DNA of 32,644 nt from Tubiluchus corallicola (taxonomy: Eukaryota > Priapulida > Priapulimorpha > Priapulimorphida > Tubiluchidae). Positions 19,818 to 29,213 of this stretch are shown here, piece by piece. The translations under genes and the position numbers were made by a program. The stretch spans positions 1-32,644 of the forward strand of contig JAQGDQ010001609.1 of assembly GCA_030141605.1 (NCBI GenBank), written 5' to 3'. The notes beneath the pieces are model-generated. The model was not told the DNA's origin. It did no database searches and saw nothing but the letters and a program-made list of their open reading frames with translations. Each line of letters starts with the position of its first letter. Within the stretch, counting starts at the first letter, position 1.

Positions 19818-20239
19818 TGATTGTTGGCTCTATTTGGCTGCTTCTGATACCGTCTTTGTGGAGGTCTGTATTGCCGTCGTCTGATTCTGTTTCTAAAATG
19901 CACGTATTGGTTGTTGTTGTTCTGATAACGTTGTTGATGATTTTGTTGATGATCCTGTTGCTCCTGATATAAAGTTTGCTGGTGGTGGTGTTGTTGTTCC
20001 AGTTGCTGTTGTTGTAAGTTAGAAATTCTGTTTATTTGCGTTTGCATGTGTGTCATAAATTGAATTATTTGTTGCTGATATGGATGTTCACGTTCATGTT
20101 GCTGCTCTTGTTGTGCCTGTTGTTGCGCCTGTTCTGCATGCTGGTTTGGTTGCTGTTGTTGTGCTTGTTGTTCGTTTTCCCGTCTCCATTCGTCATCCAG
20201 TCTGTGTCTTGGTTGGTTTATCTCCAAGCCTTTGAGTTT
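19818..20239 (-). CDS. Gln-rich exon of the Helitron/OTU unit, copy B
   Basis: Minus-strand open segment between acceptor tctatgttacag (at 20240) and donor CA|gtaagtg (at 19817). It encodes LKGLEINQPRHRLDDEWRRE, then long Gln runs with Ala, Glu and His, then IIQFMTHMQTQINRISN, and finally an Arg-rich tail (RNRIRRRQYRPPQRRYQK). The composition suggests a coiled or disordered, nucleic-acid-binding protein. An ATG lies at the acceptor, so it could also be a first exon. Its 3' two thirds is duplicated in copy A. I do not recognise a named domain. Confidence 0.5.
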
Positions 20240-21365
20240 CTGTAACATAGACGTATTTTTGTGAAAAAAACAAAGATTTTTCTAACAACATGGAATATTA
20301 TTTTTATTTCATTTAGATTCATTTTAAATCCAACGTGTTATTCATAAAACTTATCCTGTCTTCCTTTAATCCTCACAACATCTTATTCGATGCACTATTT
20401 CTGATGCAAGTGGGGTACATTCCACAGGGCTGTCCAGTACCTATCCAACCCGCCTTTAATAAAGCAATTATACGCCTAGGCGTACGTCTGGGAAGCCTAA
20501 TTATGGCAGACGTGAAGGCTGTAATGAAACAGAATTTAGGTTTTTAATAATTTCTGAAATAAGTTACCTAATTAGATGAGATCTTAGCGGTCTGCACCAC
20601 TGGCACCACAAAATAGTCATGATGCATTCAGGCTGTCTGACTCATTTTGCATTTAGAACTATTCCTGTAGAAAACCATTGTATAAAGTTGTAAACCTGTC
20701 TACTTTACTGAATGTGAACAGCCAAAGAGAATTAGTTTTTTGCATTTCAATTTGGATTTTACAAACTGATGTAGATTATTTTACAAATTTTCTCTGATGC
20801 AGCTCTAAATCAAAACTTTAATTGCATCGTCTTACACATCATTTAAGATGTCTGCTCACATGAAGTCCTTTAAATTTTAGATAGATGCTGCCAAATGTAG
20901 CAAGAATCTGTGGAAGACACAGACTTGCTATATGATGAATGGTTTAAGGGAGACCAAGGAGCCTTGGCTTTTCAAGTTTGTCCGCTTCAGTAAATCAATA
21001 TTTAAAAAAAATCAGTTTGAACAGAACAAGTGTTTTTGCATAAAGAATTTGTTTACTTATTGTACTATTTTTACTTAAAATAGATTGTATATTATACTTA
21101 CTATTATATGGCTTGCGTTATCATTTTAATTAAATTGAATCACTTTAATAAAAACACTATATACAGACACACGTGTACGTGGCTCAAATAGTAACTAAAT
21201 AATGAAGTAGCATTGTTTAAATGGCCAATTTCAGTGCTTAGTGACCCAAATGATCGTCCTCTAATTATTACACTTATGAAGCATCGCGGGATGTAATTCA
21301 CCTTTGATGATTTAGGGAAATCTCAACACATGAACCCACTATTCACCCAACTGTCTCTCCACAGG
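20240..21365. other. Intergenic, contains a dispersed repeat
   Basis: No gene supported. Bases 20575-20665 (gagatcttagcggtctgcac, ctgactcattttgcattt) resemble 32145-32240 (gagatcttaccagcctgcac, ctgactcatttatatgtt) on the same strand, a diverged dispersed repeat. The sequence acgcctaggcgtacg near 20472 contains a short palindrome. The rest is AT-rich and featureless. Confidence 0.5.
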
Positions 21366-21484
21366 TCGTAGGGTGCTCTTGTACAACAGACAACCCTTTG
21401 ACTAATGGCTCGCCCGAACTGGAGTCATTAGATTTGTTATACTACTGTTTAGCAGAAGCGTGCAATACAAGTCGTTTACTGCGA
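21366..21484 (+). other. Exon-like plus-strand segment cut by the tandem array
   Basis: A strong 3'-splice-site look-alike, aactgtctctccacag, ends at 21365. It is followed by an open frame reading VVGCSCTTDNPLTNGSPELE, SLDLLYYCLAEACNTS and RLLRK, up to the left edge of the 1083-bp array. I do not recognise the protein. It may be an exon truncated by the array, or chance. Confidence 0.3.
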
Positions 21485-21637
21485 AAGAATATCTTCTATT
21501 TTAGTCAGTTAGCACATAAATTTCTTTCTAATATTGGAGGAAACGCTTCATGGGGGGAGGGGGGAGTAGGTATCTCCCTCCCTCTCTCCCTGTCTCTAAT
21601 CGATTAGGGCGTGGCTCATTAAGATATTTTTTCTTAC

Positions 21638-21737
21638 CGTTTACTAAAGCCCTTTCTGCTTCGTCAACTTTCCTGGCAAGAAAATTGACATAGTATTGAC
21701 CATCAGTGGTCACCATTGTCAGCAAAACTGTCAGAAC
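21638..21737 (-). CDS. 100-nt exon, unit 1 of the array
   Basis: Minus strand: acceptor attttttcag, then VLTVLLTMVTTDGQYYVNFL and ARKVDEAERALVN, donor CG|gtaaga. It ends in phase 1. The Mab-21-like exon it should join lies beyond the array's left edge and is missing, so unit 1 is incomplete. Function of the segment not recognised. Confidence 0.5.
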
Positions 21738-22102
21738 CTGAAAAATTAATAATTTTGTAGGAAGCGAAAATTAACTAAAATGAATAAATTGCAATTGAAA
21801 TAAATTATGATGTGATAATAAATTTTACCACCCCTCTATAGTGAAAAATAAAATATGATTTTTTTTCAAATTCAAGACATAGATATGTTTTTTACTGGTA
21901 CACAAAATGAGCCGTGCATGAACATCACCTTGTTCAAAGAACAAAACCAACACAATGCATAAACTCACAACAAATTACATACCTGCAATTCAGTGTGACT
22001 TCTGCTGTTGCCTTTGAGAGACCAGTGACTAGACAATCATCGAGCGAGTGACGTGGTTTTAATGATGCAATTTTTTCGATAAGACTTGGGGGTGAAGAGT
22101 TA

Positions 22103-22579
22103 TTAGAGTTGTTCGCCGGTTTGTTGTTCTTTATCATGTCCTGCTTTTATTTTTATTTGCATAATTTGCAAATATAATTCTTGTTTTTGTTTCATGTTAA
22201 GAGAAACAACTCTTTCCTTCGTTGACACGGCGTTTTCTACAACAGGGGTTTTGGTTCCATCAGCGCATAAACTTGCTAAGTGCAAAAGTGGTATTCCTTC
22301 GATTTTCTTTCCTTCATAATCTTCCAAGACATTTATTTTATTCAATAGGCAATGTTCCACAAATCTGTGTTGATGTGTAACGCAAAGTGCTGTGGACAGG
22401 ATGAATTGCATCCGTGTGATTCCGTAAATCATCATCAGAAATTTGATTTACTTCAAAGAAAGGCTGTTTTTATTAGATAGGAATCATGTTCACATTGTCA
22501 AAAATATTGTCAAGGTTTTTCTCATTAAACTTTAATGGTTTTCTGTAAAGTTCTTCTTTTAGTAGCGAAAGAATATCTC
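22103..22579 (-). pseudogene. Mab-21/cGAS-like C-terminal fragment, unit 2
   Basis: After acceptor tag at 22580 the frame reads DILSL, KEELYRKPLKFNEE and NIFDN, then meets stops. The related dispersed copies continue here with GKLFYFVHFQPNMLIDSYLI, which this unit has lost in a deletion of about 55 nt. Further on, DDDLRNHTDAIHPVHSTLRY matches the dispersed copies too. A different phase carries a 110-codon frame (MMIYGITRMQFILSTALCVT..., stop at 22103) that I do not recognise. This unit has a 3-bp insertion (agtagc) near 22562 compared with units 3 and 4. Confidence 0.5.
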
Positions 22580-22721
22580 CTAGTTTAGTCAGTTAGCACA
22601 TAAATTTCTTTCTAATATTGGAGGAAACGCTTCATGGGGGGAGGGGGGAGTAGGTGTCTCCCTCCCTCTCTCCCTGTCTCTAATCGATTAGGGCCTGGCT
22701 CATTAAGATATTTTTTCTTAC

Positions 22722-22821
22722 CGTTTACTAAAGCCCATTCTGCTTCGTCAACTTTCCTGGCAAGAAAATTGACATAGTATTGACCATCACTGGTCACCAT
22801 TGTCAGCAAAACTGTCAGAAC
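22722..22821 (-). CDS. 100-nt exon, unit 2 of the array
   Basis: Same exon as at 21638-21737, here reading SDGQYYVNFLARKVDEAEWA (Ser for Thr, Trp for Arg). The donor gtaaga and acceptor ttttttcag are intact. Phase 1 at its end agrees with the start of the fragment at 22579. Confidence 0.5.
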
Positions 22822-23187
22822 CTGAAAAATTAATAATTTTGTAGGAAGCGAAAATTAACTAAAATGAATAAATTGCAATTGAAATAGATTATGATGTGAT
22901 AATAAATTTTACCACCCTCTATAGTGAAAAATAAAATATGATTTTTTTTCAAATTCAAGACATGGATATGTTTTTTACTGGTACACAAAATGAGCCGTGC
23001 ATGAACATCACCTTGTTCAAAGAACAAAACCAACACAATGCATAAACTCACAACAAATTACATACCTGCAAATCAGTGTGACTTCTGCTGTTGCCTTTGT
23101 GAGACCAGTGACTAGACAATCATCGAGCGAGTGACGTGGTTTTAATGATGCAATTTTTTCGATAAGACTTGGGTAGTGAAGAGTTAG

Positions 23188-23661
23188 CTAGAGTTGTTTG
23201 CCGTTTTGTTGTTCTTTATCATGTCCTGCTTTTATTTTTATTTGCATAATTTGCAAATATAATTCTTGTTTTTGTTTCATGTTAAGAGAAACAACTCTTT
23301 CCTTCGTTGACACGGTGTTTTCTACAACAGGGGTTTTGGTTCCATCAGCGCATAAACTTGCTAAGTGCAAAAGTGGTATTCCTTCGATTTTCTTTCCTTC
23401 ATAATCTTCCAAGACATTTATTTTATTCAATAGGCAATGTTCCACAAATCTGTGTTGATGTGTAACGCAAAGTGCTGTGGACAGGATGAATTGCATCCGT
23501 GTGATTCCGTAAATCATCATCAGAAATTTGATTTACTTCAAAGAAAGGCTGTTTTTATTAGATAGGAATCATGTTCACATTGTCAAAAATATTGTCAAAG
23601 TTTTCCTCATTAAACTTTAATGGTTTTCTGTAAAGTTCTTCTTTTAGCGAAAGAATATCTT
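23188..23661 (-). pseudogene. Mab-21/cGAS-like C-terminal fragment, unit 3
   Basis: After acceptor aaaatag the frame reads DILSLKEELYRKPLKFNEEN and NIFDNVNMIPI, then TAA. The 100-nt exon joins it in phase, giving ...RALVN|EDILSLKEEL. The 110-codon overlapping frame ends at 23188 with KAGHDKEQQNGKQL. The same ~55-nt deletion as in unit 2 removes the segment before the SYLIKT motif seen in the dispersed copies. Confidence 0.5.
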
Positions 23662-23803
23662 CTATTTTAGTCAGTTAGCACATAAATTTCTTTCTAATAT
23701 TGGAGGAAACGCTTCATGGGGGGAGGGGGGAGTAGGTGTCTCCCTCCCTCTCTCCCTGTCTCTAATCGATTAGGGCCTGGCTCATTAAGATATTTTTTCT
23801 TAC

Positions 23804-23903
23804 CGTTTACTAAAGCCCTTTCTGCTTCGTCAACTTTCCTGGCAAGAAAATTGACATAGTATTGACCATCACTGGTCACCATTGTCAGCAAAACTATCAG
23901 AAC
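23804..23903 (-). CDS. 100-nt exon, unit 3 of the array
   Basis: Identical in layout to units 1 and 2; reads SDGQYYVNFLARKVDEAERA. Splice signals intact. Confidence 0.5.
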
Positions 23904-24270
23904 CTGAAAAATTAATAATTTTGTAGGAAGCGAAAATTAACTAAAATGAATAAATTGCAATTGAAATAAATTATGATGTGGTAATAAATTTTACAACCCC
24001 TCTATAGTGAAAAATAAAATATGATTTTTTTTCAAATTCAAGACATAGATATGTTTTTTACTGGTACACAAAATGAGCCGTGCATGAACATCACCTTGTT
24101 CAAAGAACAAAACCAACACAATGCATAAACTCACAACAAATTACATACCTGCAAATCAGTGTGACTTCTGCTGTTGCCTTTGTGAGACCAGTGACTAGAC
24201 AATCATCGAGCGAGTGACGTGGTTTTAATGATGCAATTTTTTCGATAAGACTTGGGTAGTGAAGAGTTAG

Positions 24271-24744
24271 CTAGAGTTGTTTGCCGTTTTGTTGTTCTTT
24301 ATCATGTCCTGCTTTTATTTTTATTTGCATAATTTGCAAATATAATTCTTGTTTTTGTTTCATGTTAAGAGAAACAACTCTTTCATTCGTTGTCACGGTG
24401 TTTTCTACAACAGGGGTTTTGGTTCCATCAGCGCATAAACTTGCTAAGTGCAAAAGTGGTATTCCTTCGATTTTCTTTCCTTCATAATCTTCCAAGACAT
24501 TTATTTTATTCAATAGGCAATGTTCCACAAATCTGTGTTGATGTGTAACGCAAAGTGCTGTGGACAGGATGAATTGCATCCGTGTGATTCCGTAAATCAT
24601 CATCAGAAATTTGATTTACTTCAAAGAAAGGCTGATTTTATTAGATAGGAATCATGTTCACATTGTCAAAAATATTGTCAAAGTTTTCCTCATTAAACTT
24701 TAATGGTTTTCTGTAAAGTTCTTCTTTTAGCGAAAGAATATCTT
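24271..24744 (-). pseudogene. Mab-21/cGAS-like C-terminal fragment, unit 4
   Basis: As in unit 3, with the acceptor at 24745 and the 110-codon overlapping frame ending at 24271. It has a few substitutions of its own (NTVTTNERVV in the overlapping frame). It lies nearest the hAT transposase end and is probably closest to the founding copy. Confidence 0.5.
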
Positions 24745-24886
24745 CTATTTTAGTCAGTTAGCACATAAATTTCTTTCTAATATTGGAGGAAACGCTTCAT
24801 GGGGGGAGGGGGGAGTAGGTGTCTCCCTCCCTCTCTCCCTGTCTCTAATCGATTAGGGTCTGGCTCATTAAGATGTTTTTTCTTAC

Positions 24887-24986
24887 CGTTTACTAAAGCC
24901 CATTCTGCTTCGTCAACCTTCGTAGCAAGAAAATTGACATAGTATTGACCATCACTGGTCACCATTGTCAGCAAAACTGTCAGAAC
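24887..24986 (-). CDS. 100-nt exon, unit 4 of the array
   Basis: Reads SDGQYYVNFLATKVDEAEWA (Thr for Arg). The upstream donor for this unit, TTGCAG|gtatgt at 25238/25237, lies seven bases beyond the stop codon of the hAT transposase frame. A spliced transcript could therefore join hAT sequence to this exon. Confidence 0.5.
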
Positions 24987-25244
24987 CTGAAAAATTAATA
25001 ATTTTGTAGGAAGCGAAAATTAACTAAAATGAATAAATTGCAATTGAAATAAATTAATTATGATGTGATGATAAATTTTACCACCCTCTATAGTGAAAAA
25101 TAAAATATGATGATTTTTTTTCAAATTCAAGACATAGATATGTTTTTTACTGGTACACAAAATGAGCCGTGCATGAACATCACCTTGTTCAAAGAACAAA
25201 ACCAACACAATGCATAAACTCACAACAAATTACATACCTGCAAA

Positions 25245-25815
25245 TCAGTGTGACTTCTGCTGTTGCCTTTGAGAGACCAGTTCAGATATGTGTGGCTTCA
25301 CCTTGGCAAGTGCCACTCTCATGTCATTTTCACTGCAAAGTCTGTTCCTTTTATTCGTTTTTATGTCCAGCATCCTCGAAAAGGGTTGCTCACAAAGATA
25401 TGTTGTAACAAATGGTATAAAAAAATCCAGGGCTTTCTTAGCAATAACTGGATACTTGTTCATTTGTCGACACCAAAACGTTGAGAGCGTTGTTGTTCTG
25501 AATTTCAATGATTTCATCGAGGAATTCGTCATTGACATCTGCCGTCTCAACAGGAAACGTGTACGGCTGTCTCACCCATGCTGGATATAACTCTCTTGTA
25601 GGGAAATATCCGTCGAGAGACTTTGCAAGCTCATCTAAGTGCGTGGCGATTGTTTGCTTCAGTTCCGTGGATACAGAAATATCTTTGATTCCAGACACAT
25701 CTTCGATCTTACTTACACAGTCGTCCGGAAGCGGGAAGTTTGCGAAGTTATTGTTCTCTGTTCGTCGTTTCCATGACGGTAGCTTTTCTTCTTCTTCTGG
25801 TACATTCTCAGTTGA
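25245..25815 (-). pseudogene. hAT transposase C-terminus (ZBED5/FAM200-like), frameshifted
   Basis: From 25815 downward: EENNNFANFPLPD-type sequence, ISVSTELKQTIATHLDELAK, SLDGYFPTRELYPAWVRQPY, DEFLDEIIEIQNNNAL. After a frameshift near 25480 it continues STFWCRQMNKYPVIAKKALD, FFIPFVTTYLCEQPFSRMLD, NRLCSENDMRVALAKVKPHI and SELVSQRQQQKSH with a stop at 25245. This is the dimerisation and C-terminal catalytic region of hAT transposases of the type that gave rise to the ZBED5, FAM200 and SCAND3 proteins. The final ~35 bp are also present in every unit of the neighbouring array. The N-terminal part of the same family lies at 26850-27483. Confidence 0.88.
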
Positions 25816-26221
25816 GATGTTAGGTGTGGACCAACTGTATTATTATAGCGTGTTAGGTCTCGCACTGAGAAAAAGTTAGGCCTGTTGAAGTGGGTAGAAT
25901 ACTCTTCAGTTTCCAGTTTTACATTGGCATTTGGCATAAACTGAGCGTTTGTGTTTTCGTGACCTCTAGTTTTCTTATAATAATGCACAATTAAACTACA
26001 TTACAGCAATCATTAATAATTATAAAGATCACTTAAGATATGCACAATACTAAACAATACACAATAGCTATACTCACAGAGAAAAATAAATGATATTCAT
26101 TACAAGATATTAAATAAGTTCACACTATCGTACTTACGTCGCTCAAACTAAGGAGACTGTATATCACTTGTCATTATAGAATCATTATCACCAAAGTTAT
26201 TATCATCAAAGTTATTATAAT
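25816..26221 (-). other. Gap within the hAT transposase remnant, no motif recognised
   Basis: AT-rich. A minus-strand splice-donor look-alike (GAC|gtaagtacg) is present near 26137. Otherwise nothing that I can assign; the middle of the transposase appears lost. Confidence 0.35.
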
Positions 26222-26305
26222 AGCAAAACGTTTTTGTAACAACAGACTCAGTGCCACTCAAAATCTTGTTCTTGCACTTTTAAAAACCAAATAGACATAC
26301 TTCTG
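26222..26305. repeat. Direct duplicate of 27586-27665
   Basis: aaaacgtttttgtaac, agactcagtgcca, aaatcttgttcttgcacttt and aaaaccaaatagacat occur here and at 27586-27665 on the same strand with few differences. On the minus strand the second copy reads FKSARTRFRMALSLSLQKRF within an 81-codon frame of unknown nature. Confidence 0.8.
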
Positions 26306-26671
26306 TTTCCGTCTAAATGTCCGGCTTTATTTTTCACAGGCTCCACACGTTTAATGATTGTTAGTAGCTCCTATTTATTTTTCTCTTCGTTTTTCGTTGT
26401 CAGTAGCCTGCACAACAAATGTGTCTGGCTTCTGTCATTGCTTCAACTGGTTCATCTTTGCTTGCTCTGTATAAAAAGCACTGCTGAAACATCGTACACT
26501 GCCTCTGCTCCTGCTGTTTGCCTTTCAAAATCGAATTAATAATTTTGAATTCTTCTCGATTTTTAATAGATTTGAAGTTAAGCATGCGAGTGTGTTTGTC
26601 GTTTGTTACTAGCTTTCGGTTTAATTGTTATATGCGATTCTCCCTTTCGAATCCATCTCATTGTTTTAGAA

Positions 26672-26770
26672 CAGGGGTGTGCAAATTATCTGACTAGCCA
26701 GGCCACATTACACTTCCCCGCAATTCCTGTGGGCCACATGCAGTTTGGTCAAGGAGCCAAGTACAGTACG
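26672..26770. mobile_element. Left end of a hAT-type non-autonomous element
   Basis: caggggtgtgcaaattatct at 26672 is a typical hAT terminus. It is followed by ccaggccacatta and gtgggccacatgcag, patterns common in 'CAGGGGT...GGCCACA' hAT MITEs. I found no matching right end or 8-bp duplication, so the extent is unknown. Confidence 0.5.
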
Positions 26771-26849
26771 ACCTAATAATGATTTTTTTTTGCATCCGAT
26801 TTGCGTACATCATTACTACTACACTCAAGAAACTATTTTAGAAGTATAC

Positions 26850-27168
26850 CATTAGTTCCGAGTATCAGATTCGCCATCTTTAACGCAGCTGGTTTCACGG
26901 GTGTTTCACCAATGGTGTGTGGCTTGCCCTGCTTTGCGATCAGGTAAGCAACTTCGTACTATGCTGTGAGGATCGGTTTGTTAACAGGTACAAATCCAAG
27001 AGCAGGCAGAGTGGCCGTTTCATCGAATCTGGCTCTCTTCACCTTGAATTCAGCAAGTGTTGTGTTCTTGTATTCCCCGTCTCCATGCAGCTTCAAGAAG
27101 CATTCCTTTAGTTTTACCAGTGCAAGACTAGAGTTGCTCAACTTGGCGTTGCAAATCATGTAGATCTC
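26850..27168 (-). pseudogene. hAT transposase N-terminus (ZBED-like) with premature stop
   Basis: Minus strand: ICNAKLSNSSLALVKLKECF, LKLHGDGEYKNTTLAEFKVK, RARFDETATLPALGFVPVNK, PILTA, a TAG stop (26956-26958), then in frame YEVAYLIAKQGKPHTIGET and PVKPAALKMANLIL. This is the region from the BED zinc finger into the N-terminal core of ZBED5/SCAND3-like hAT transposases, where SYEVAYLIAKQGKPHTIGE is highly conserved; the stop replaces the Ser. The BED finger itself is damaged. Only one Cys of the CxxC pair remains before NAKLS, and a Cys stands where a zinc-ligand His is usual (KLKEC). Upstream the frame runs into a 51-bp minisatellite. Confidence 0.85.
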
Positions 27169-27483
27169 GTTGTTCTCTTTGTCTTGTATAGGATCGTTCT
27201 CAGATATCATATTTATCATGTTGTTCTCTTTGTCTTGTATAGGATCATTCTCAGATATCATATTGATCACGTTGTTCTCTTTGTTTTGTATAGGATCGTT
27301 CTCAGATATCATATTTATCATGTTGTTCTCTTTGTTTTGTATAGGATCGTTCTCAGATATCATATTGATCACGTTGTTCTCTTTGTCTTGTATAGGATCG
27401 TTCTCAGATATCATATTGATCACGCTGTTGTCTTTGTCTTGTATAGGATCATTCCCTTCACAAGCTATAATGTCACACATCAC
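27169..27483 (-). repeat. In-frame 51-bp minisatellite at the BED-finger end of the transposase
   Basis: About 5.6 copies of a 51-bp unit start at 27169, 27220, 27271, 27322, 27373 and 27424. On the minus strand each encodes NDPIQDKENNMINMISE (17 residues), in frame with the transposase fragment downstream. The open frame starts MMCDIIACEG at 27483. The repeat occupies the place where the first part of the BED finger should be. Confidence 0.92.
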
Positions 27484-28477
27484 ACGTCACAACAGGATTT
27501 TGAGCCCCCAACTTCAGTGACCTTGTTTAGAATTGCACATCTCAAAGTCGTCTTGCACTGCAGCAGAGACAATCGGCTGTAAGTCAGCAAAACGTTTTTG
27601 TAACGACAGACTCAGTGCCATTCGAAATCTTGTTCTTGCACTTTTAAAAACCAAATAGACATTTGAAGCCTCGATTAATAAATTTTGCTCTTTTTTGTCT
27701 TTTATTCCCCAAAACATGTCATTCCATCTGAACAATAAAAAATTTATACCGATAACCAAAAGTCAATAATTATACATAATTTAGTGGTTATTATACTACA
27801 GCTTTCCAGAATTTTTTACTAATTTGTAATTTAACTAAATAACTAATTTTAAAAGTAATAAACGAATATACATACATTATTTCCACCAAATCATGAGCTT
27901 TCAAAACACACAACACGACAATATTTTAACGCCTTGTAAATTACCTTGTCTTAACAAAAGTCCACTCAACCAAATCAGGCCTGATCATGTGACCAGGCCT
28001 AAAAATTGCCACAAGGCAGCAAGGCGGTCAAAGCAGACAACAAGAGAGGGCTGCTAAGTATGCTAATGCTAAATTTCTAGTACAGTGATATTTTTGTGGT
28101 GTCAACTACCTTAATATCCTCACCAGTACCATTCATTAATGGAATGAGCCTATGTATTACAGAACTTTCTGTCTATAACAATGGTAAATGCTTCATGTAA
28201 CAAACATAGCATCTTGCAGTATGTCCCTTTTGGTCGACCGTAGTTGCAGCATCTTTTTCCCACATATTTCTGAGGCCTCATTCACGTTATTGGTAGTTTC
28301 CAACAGATATTATTTTTTAATAAGAATTCCACCTAGTTTCATTCGCTGATGGAGCATTTTTTCATGTTTGGTGATACTTTTGTATGTAGACAACGCAGTT
28401 TGAGCTCTGGGATATCTTTGGCAATTAAGTTTAAGTTTAGCAATACCCAATGTATCCTTGTCTATAATTCACTTTTG
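27484..28477. other. Intergenic, includes second copy of an 80-bp duplicate
   Basis: 27586-27665 duplicates 26222-26305. A minus-strand 81-codon frame (27514-27759) spans it but has no recognised domain. The rest is AT-rich with no gene seen. Confidence 0.45.
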
Positions 28478-28870
28478 CAAGTCTGCTTAAATGAACAGCC
28501 AAGTCATACATTTACTGTTTATGTCAGAAAATTATCCTTGAGAATCTTTTGATAAAATTGATGTTATTGTGTAAAATCCTCGAGAATTTTTGTGTAGCTC
28601 TGTTGCTTTGAAGCAGGCTTATTAAGCCTTCAGTTGATAAACAAACCTAGTCACACATTTACTGCTCCTATCAGAATTACACGTAAGAATACTTTGGAGC
28701 AGGCTTATCAAGCCTTCAGTTGATAAACAAACCTTGTCATATATTTACTGCTCCTATCAGAATCAGATGTAAGAATATTTTGGAGCAGGCTTATTAAGCT
28801 TTCACTCGATAGACAAACCTAGTCCTACATTTACTGCCCGGATCAGAATTAGATGTAAGAATATTTTGAG
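28478..28870. repeat. 86-bp tandem repeat, about 3-4 diverged copies
   Basis: gaagcaggcttattaagcct, cagttgataaacaaacctag and catttactgctcctatcag recur at 28610, 28696 and 28782 (86-bp period). A partial related copy lies near 28485 (gaacagccaagtcatacatt, tactg). A 50-bp segment (aaaattgatgttattgtgta, aaatcctcgagaatttttgt) occurs at 28554 and again at 28871, bracketing the repeat. Confidence 0.88.
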
Positions 28871-29097
28871 AAAATTGATGTTATCGTGTAAAATCCTCGA
28901 GAATTTTTGTGCAGCTTTGTTATTTTTGCTGCTGTGAATATTATTTTTGTTACTGTTTCCAAGAGAGGGCGTTACCATCGTCATTTAATTCCAAAATGTG
29001 TGATTTTGAATAGGAAGTACATTTTTTAATGGATAAGAACATTAAATTGCTTTTTTTCAGTTCTTTTTTTATAATGCTCCTTCGTAATGCTGTTCTA
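28871..29097. other. Flank of the 86-bp repeat, nothing further seen
   Basis: Begins with the second copy of the bracketing 50-bp segment, then AT-rich unique sequence. Confidence 0.5.
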
Positions 29098-29213
29098 TTT
29101 ATTGCTACTGCTATTTGTTGCTGCTGCTATTTGTTGCTGTTGTTCTTGATGCCGATGTTCTTCTTCTTTTTCTTCTTCTTGTTCTTCTTTTTGTTGTTGT
29201 TGTTGTTGCATAT
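29098..29213. repeat. Imperfect (TTC/TTG) trinucleotide repeat
   Basis: Runs of ttgctgctgctatttgttgc, gttcttcttctttttcttc and ttgttgttgttgttgttgc. A plus-strand frame here is Leu/Phe-rich low complexity and not a gene. Confidence 0.9.

Larger units (their letters stand above)
21484..25277. repeat. Tandem array, about 3.5 units of 1083 bp
   Basis: Equivalent points recur at 21528, 22612, 23694 and 24777 (periods 1084, 1082, 1083). The left edge is gcgaaagaatatcttc at 21484; the right edge is gagagaccag at 25277. Units differ only by scattered substitutions and small indels, so the array is young. Each unit on the minus strand carries, in order: the last ~40 bp of a hAT transposase reading frame, an intron with a splice donor (gtatgt), a 100-nt exon, a 142-nt intron, and a Mab-21-like fragment with an overlapping 110-codon frame. 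A G-run (catggggggaggggggag) sits in each short intron. Confidence 0.95.

Noticed and set aside
25713-25988. 91-codon minus-strand frame (NANVKLETEEYSTHFNRPN...)
   Set aside because: Overlaps the hAT transposase in another phase; the hAT phase has family motifs while this one has none.
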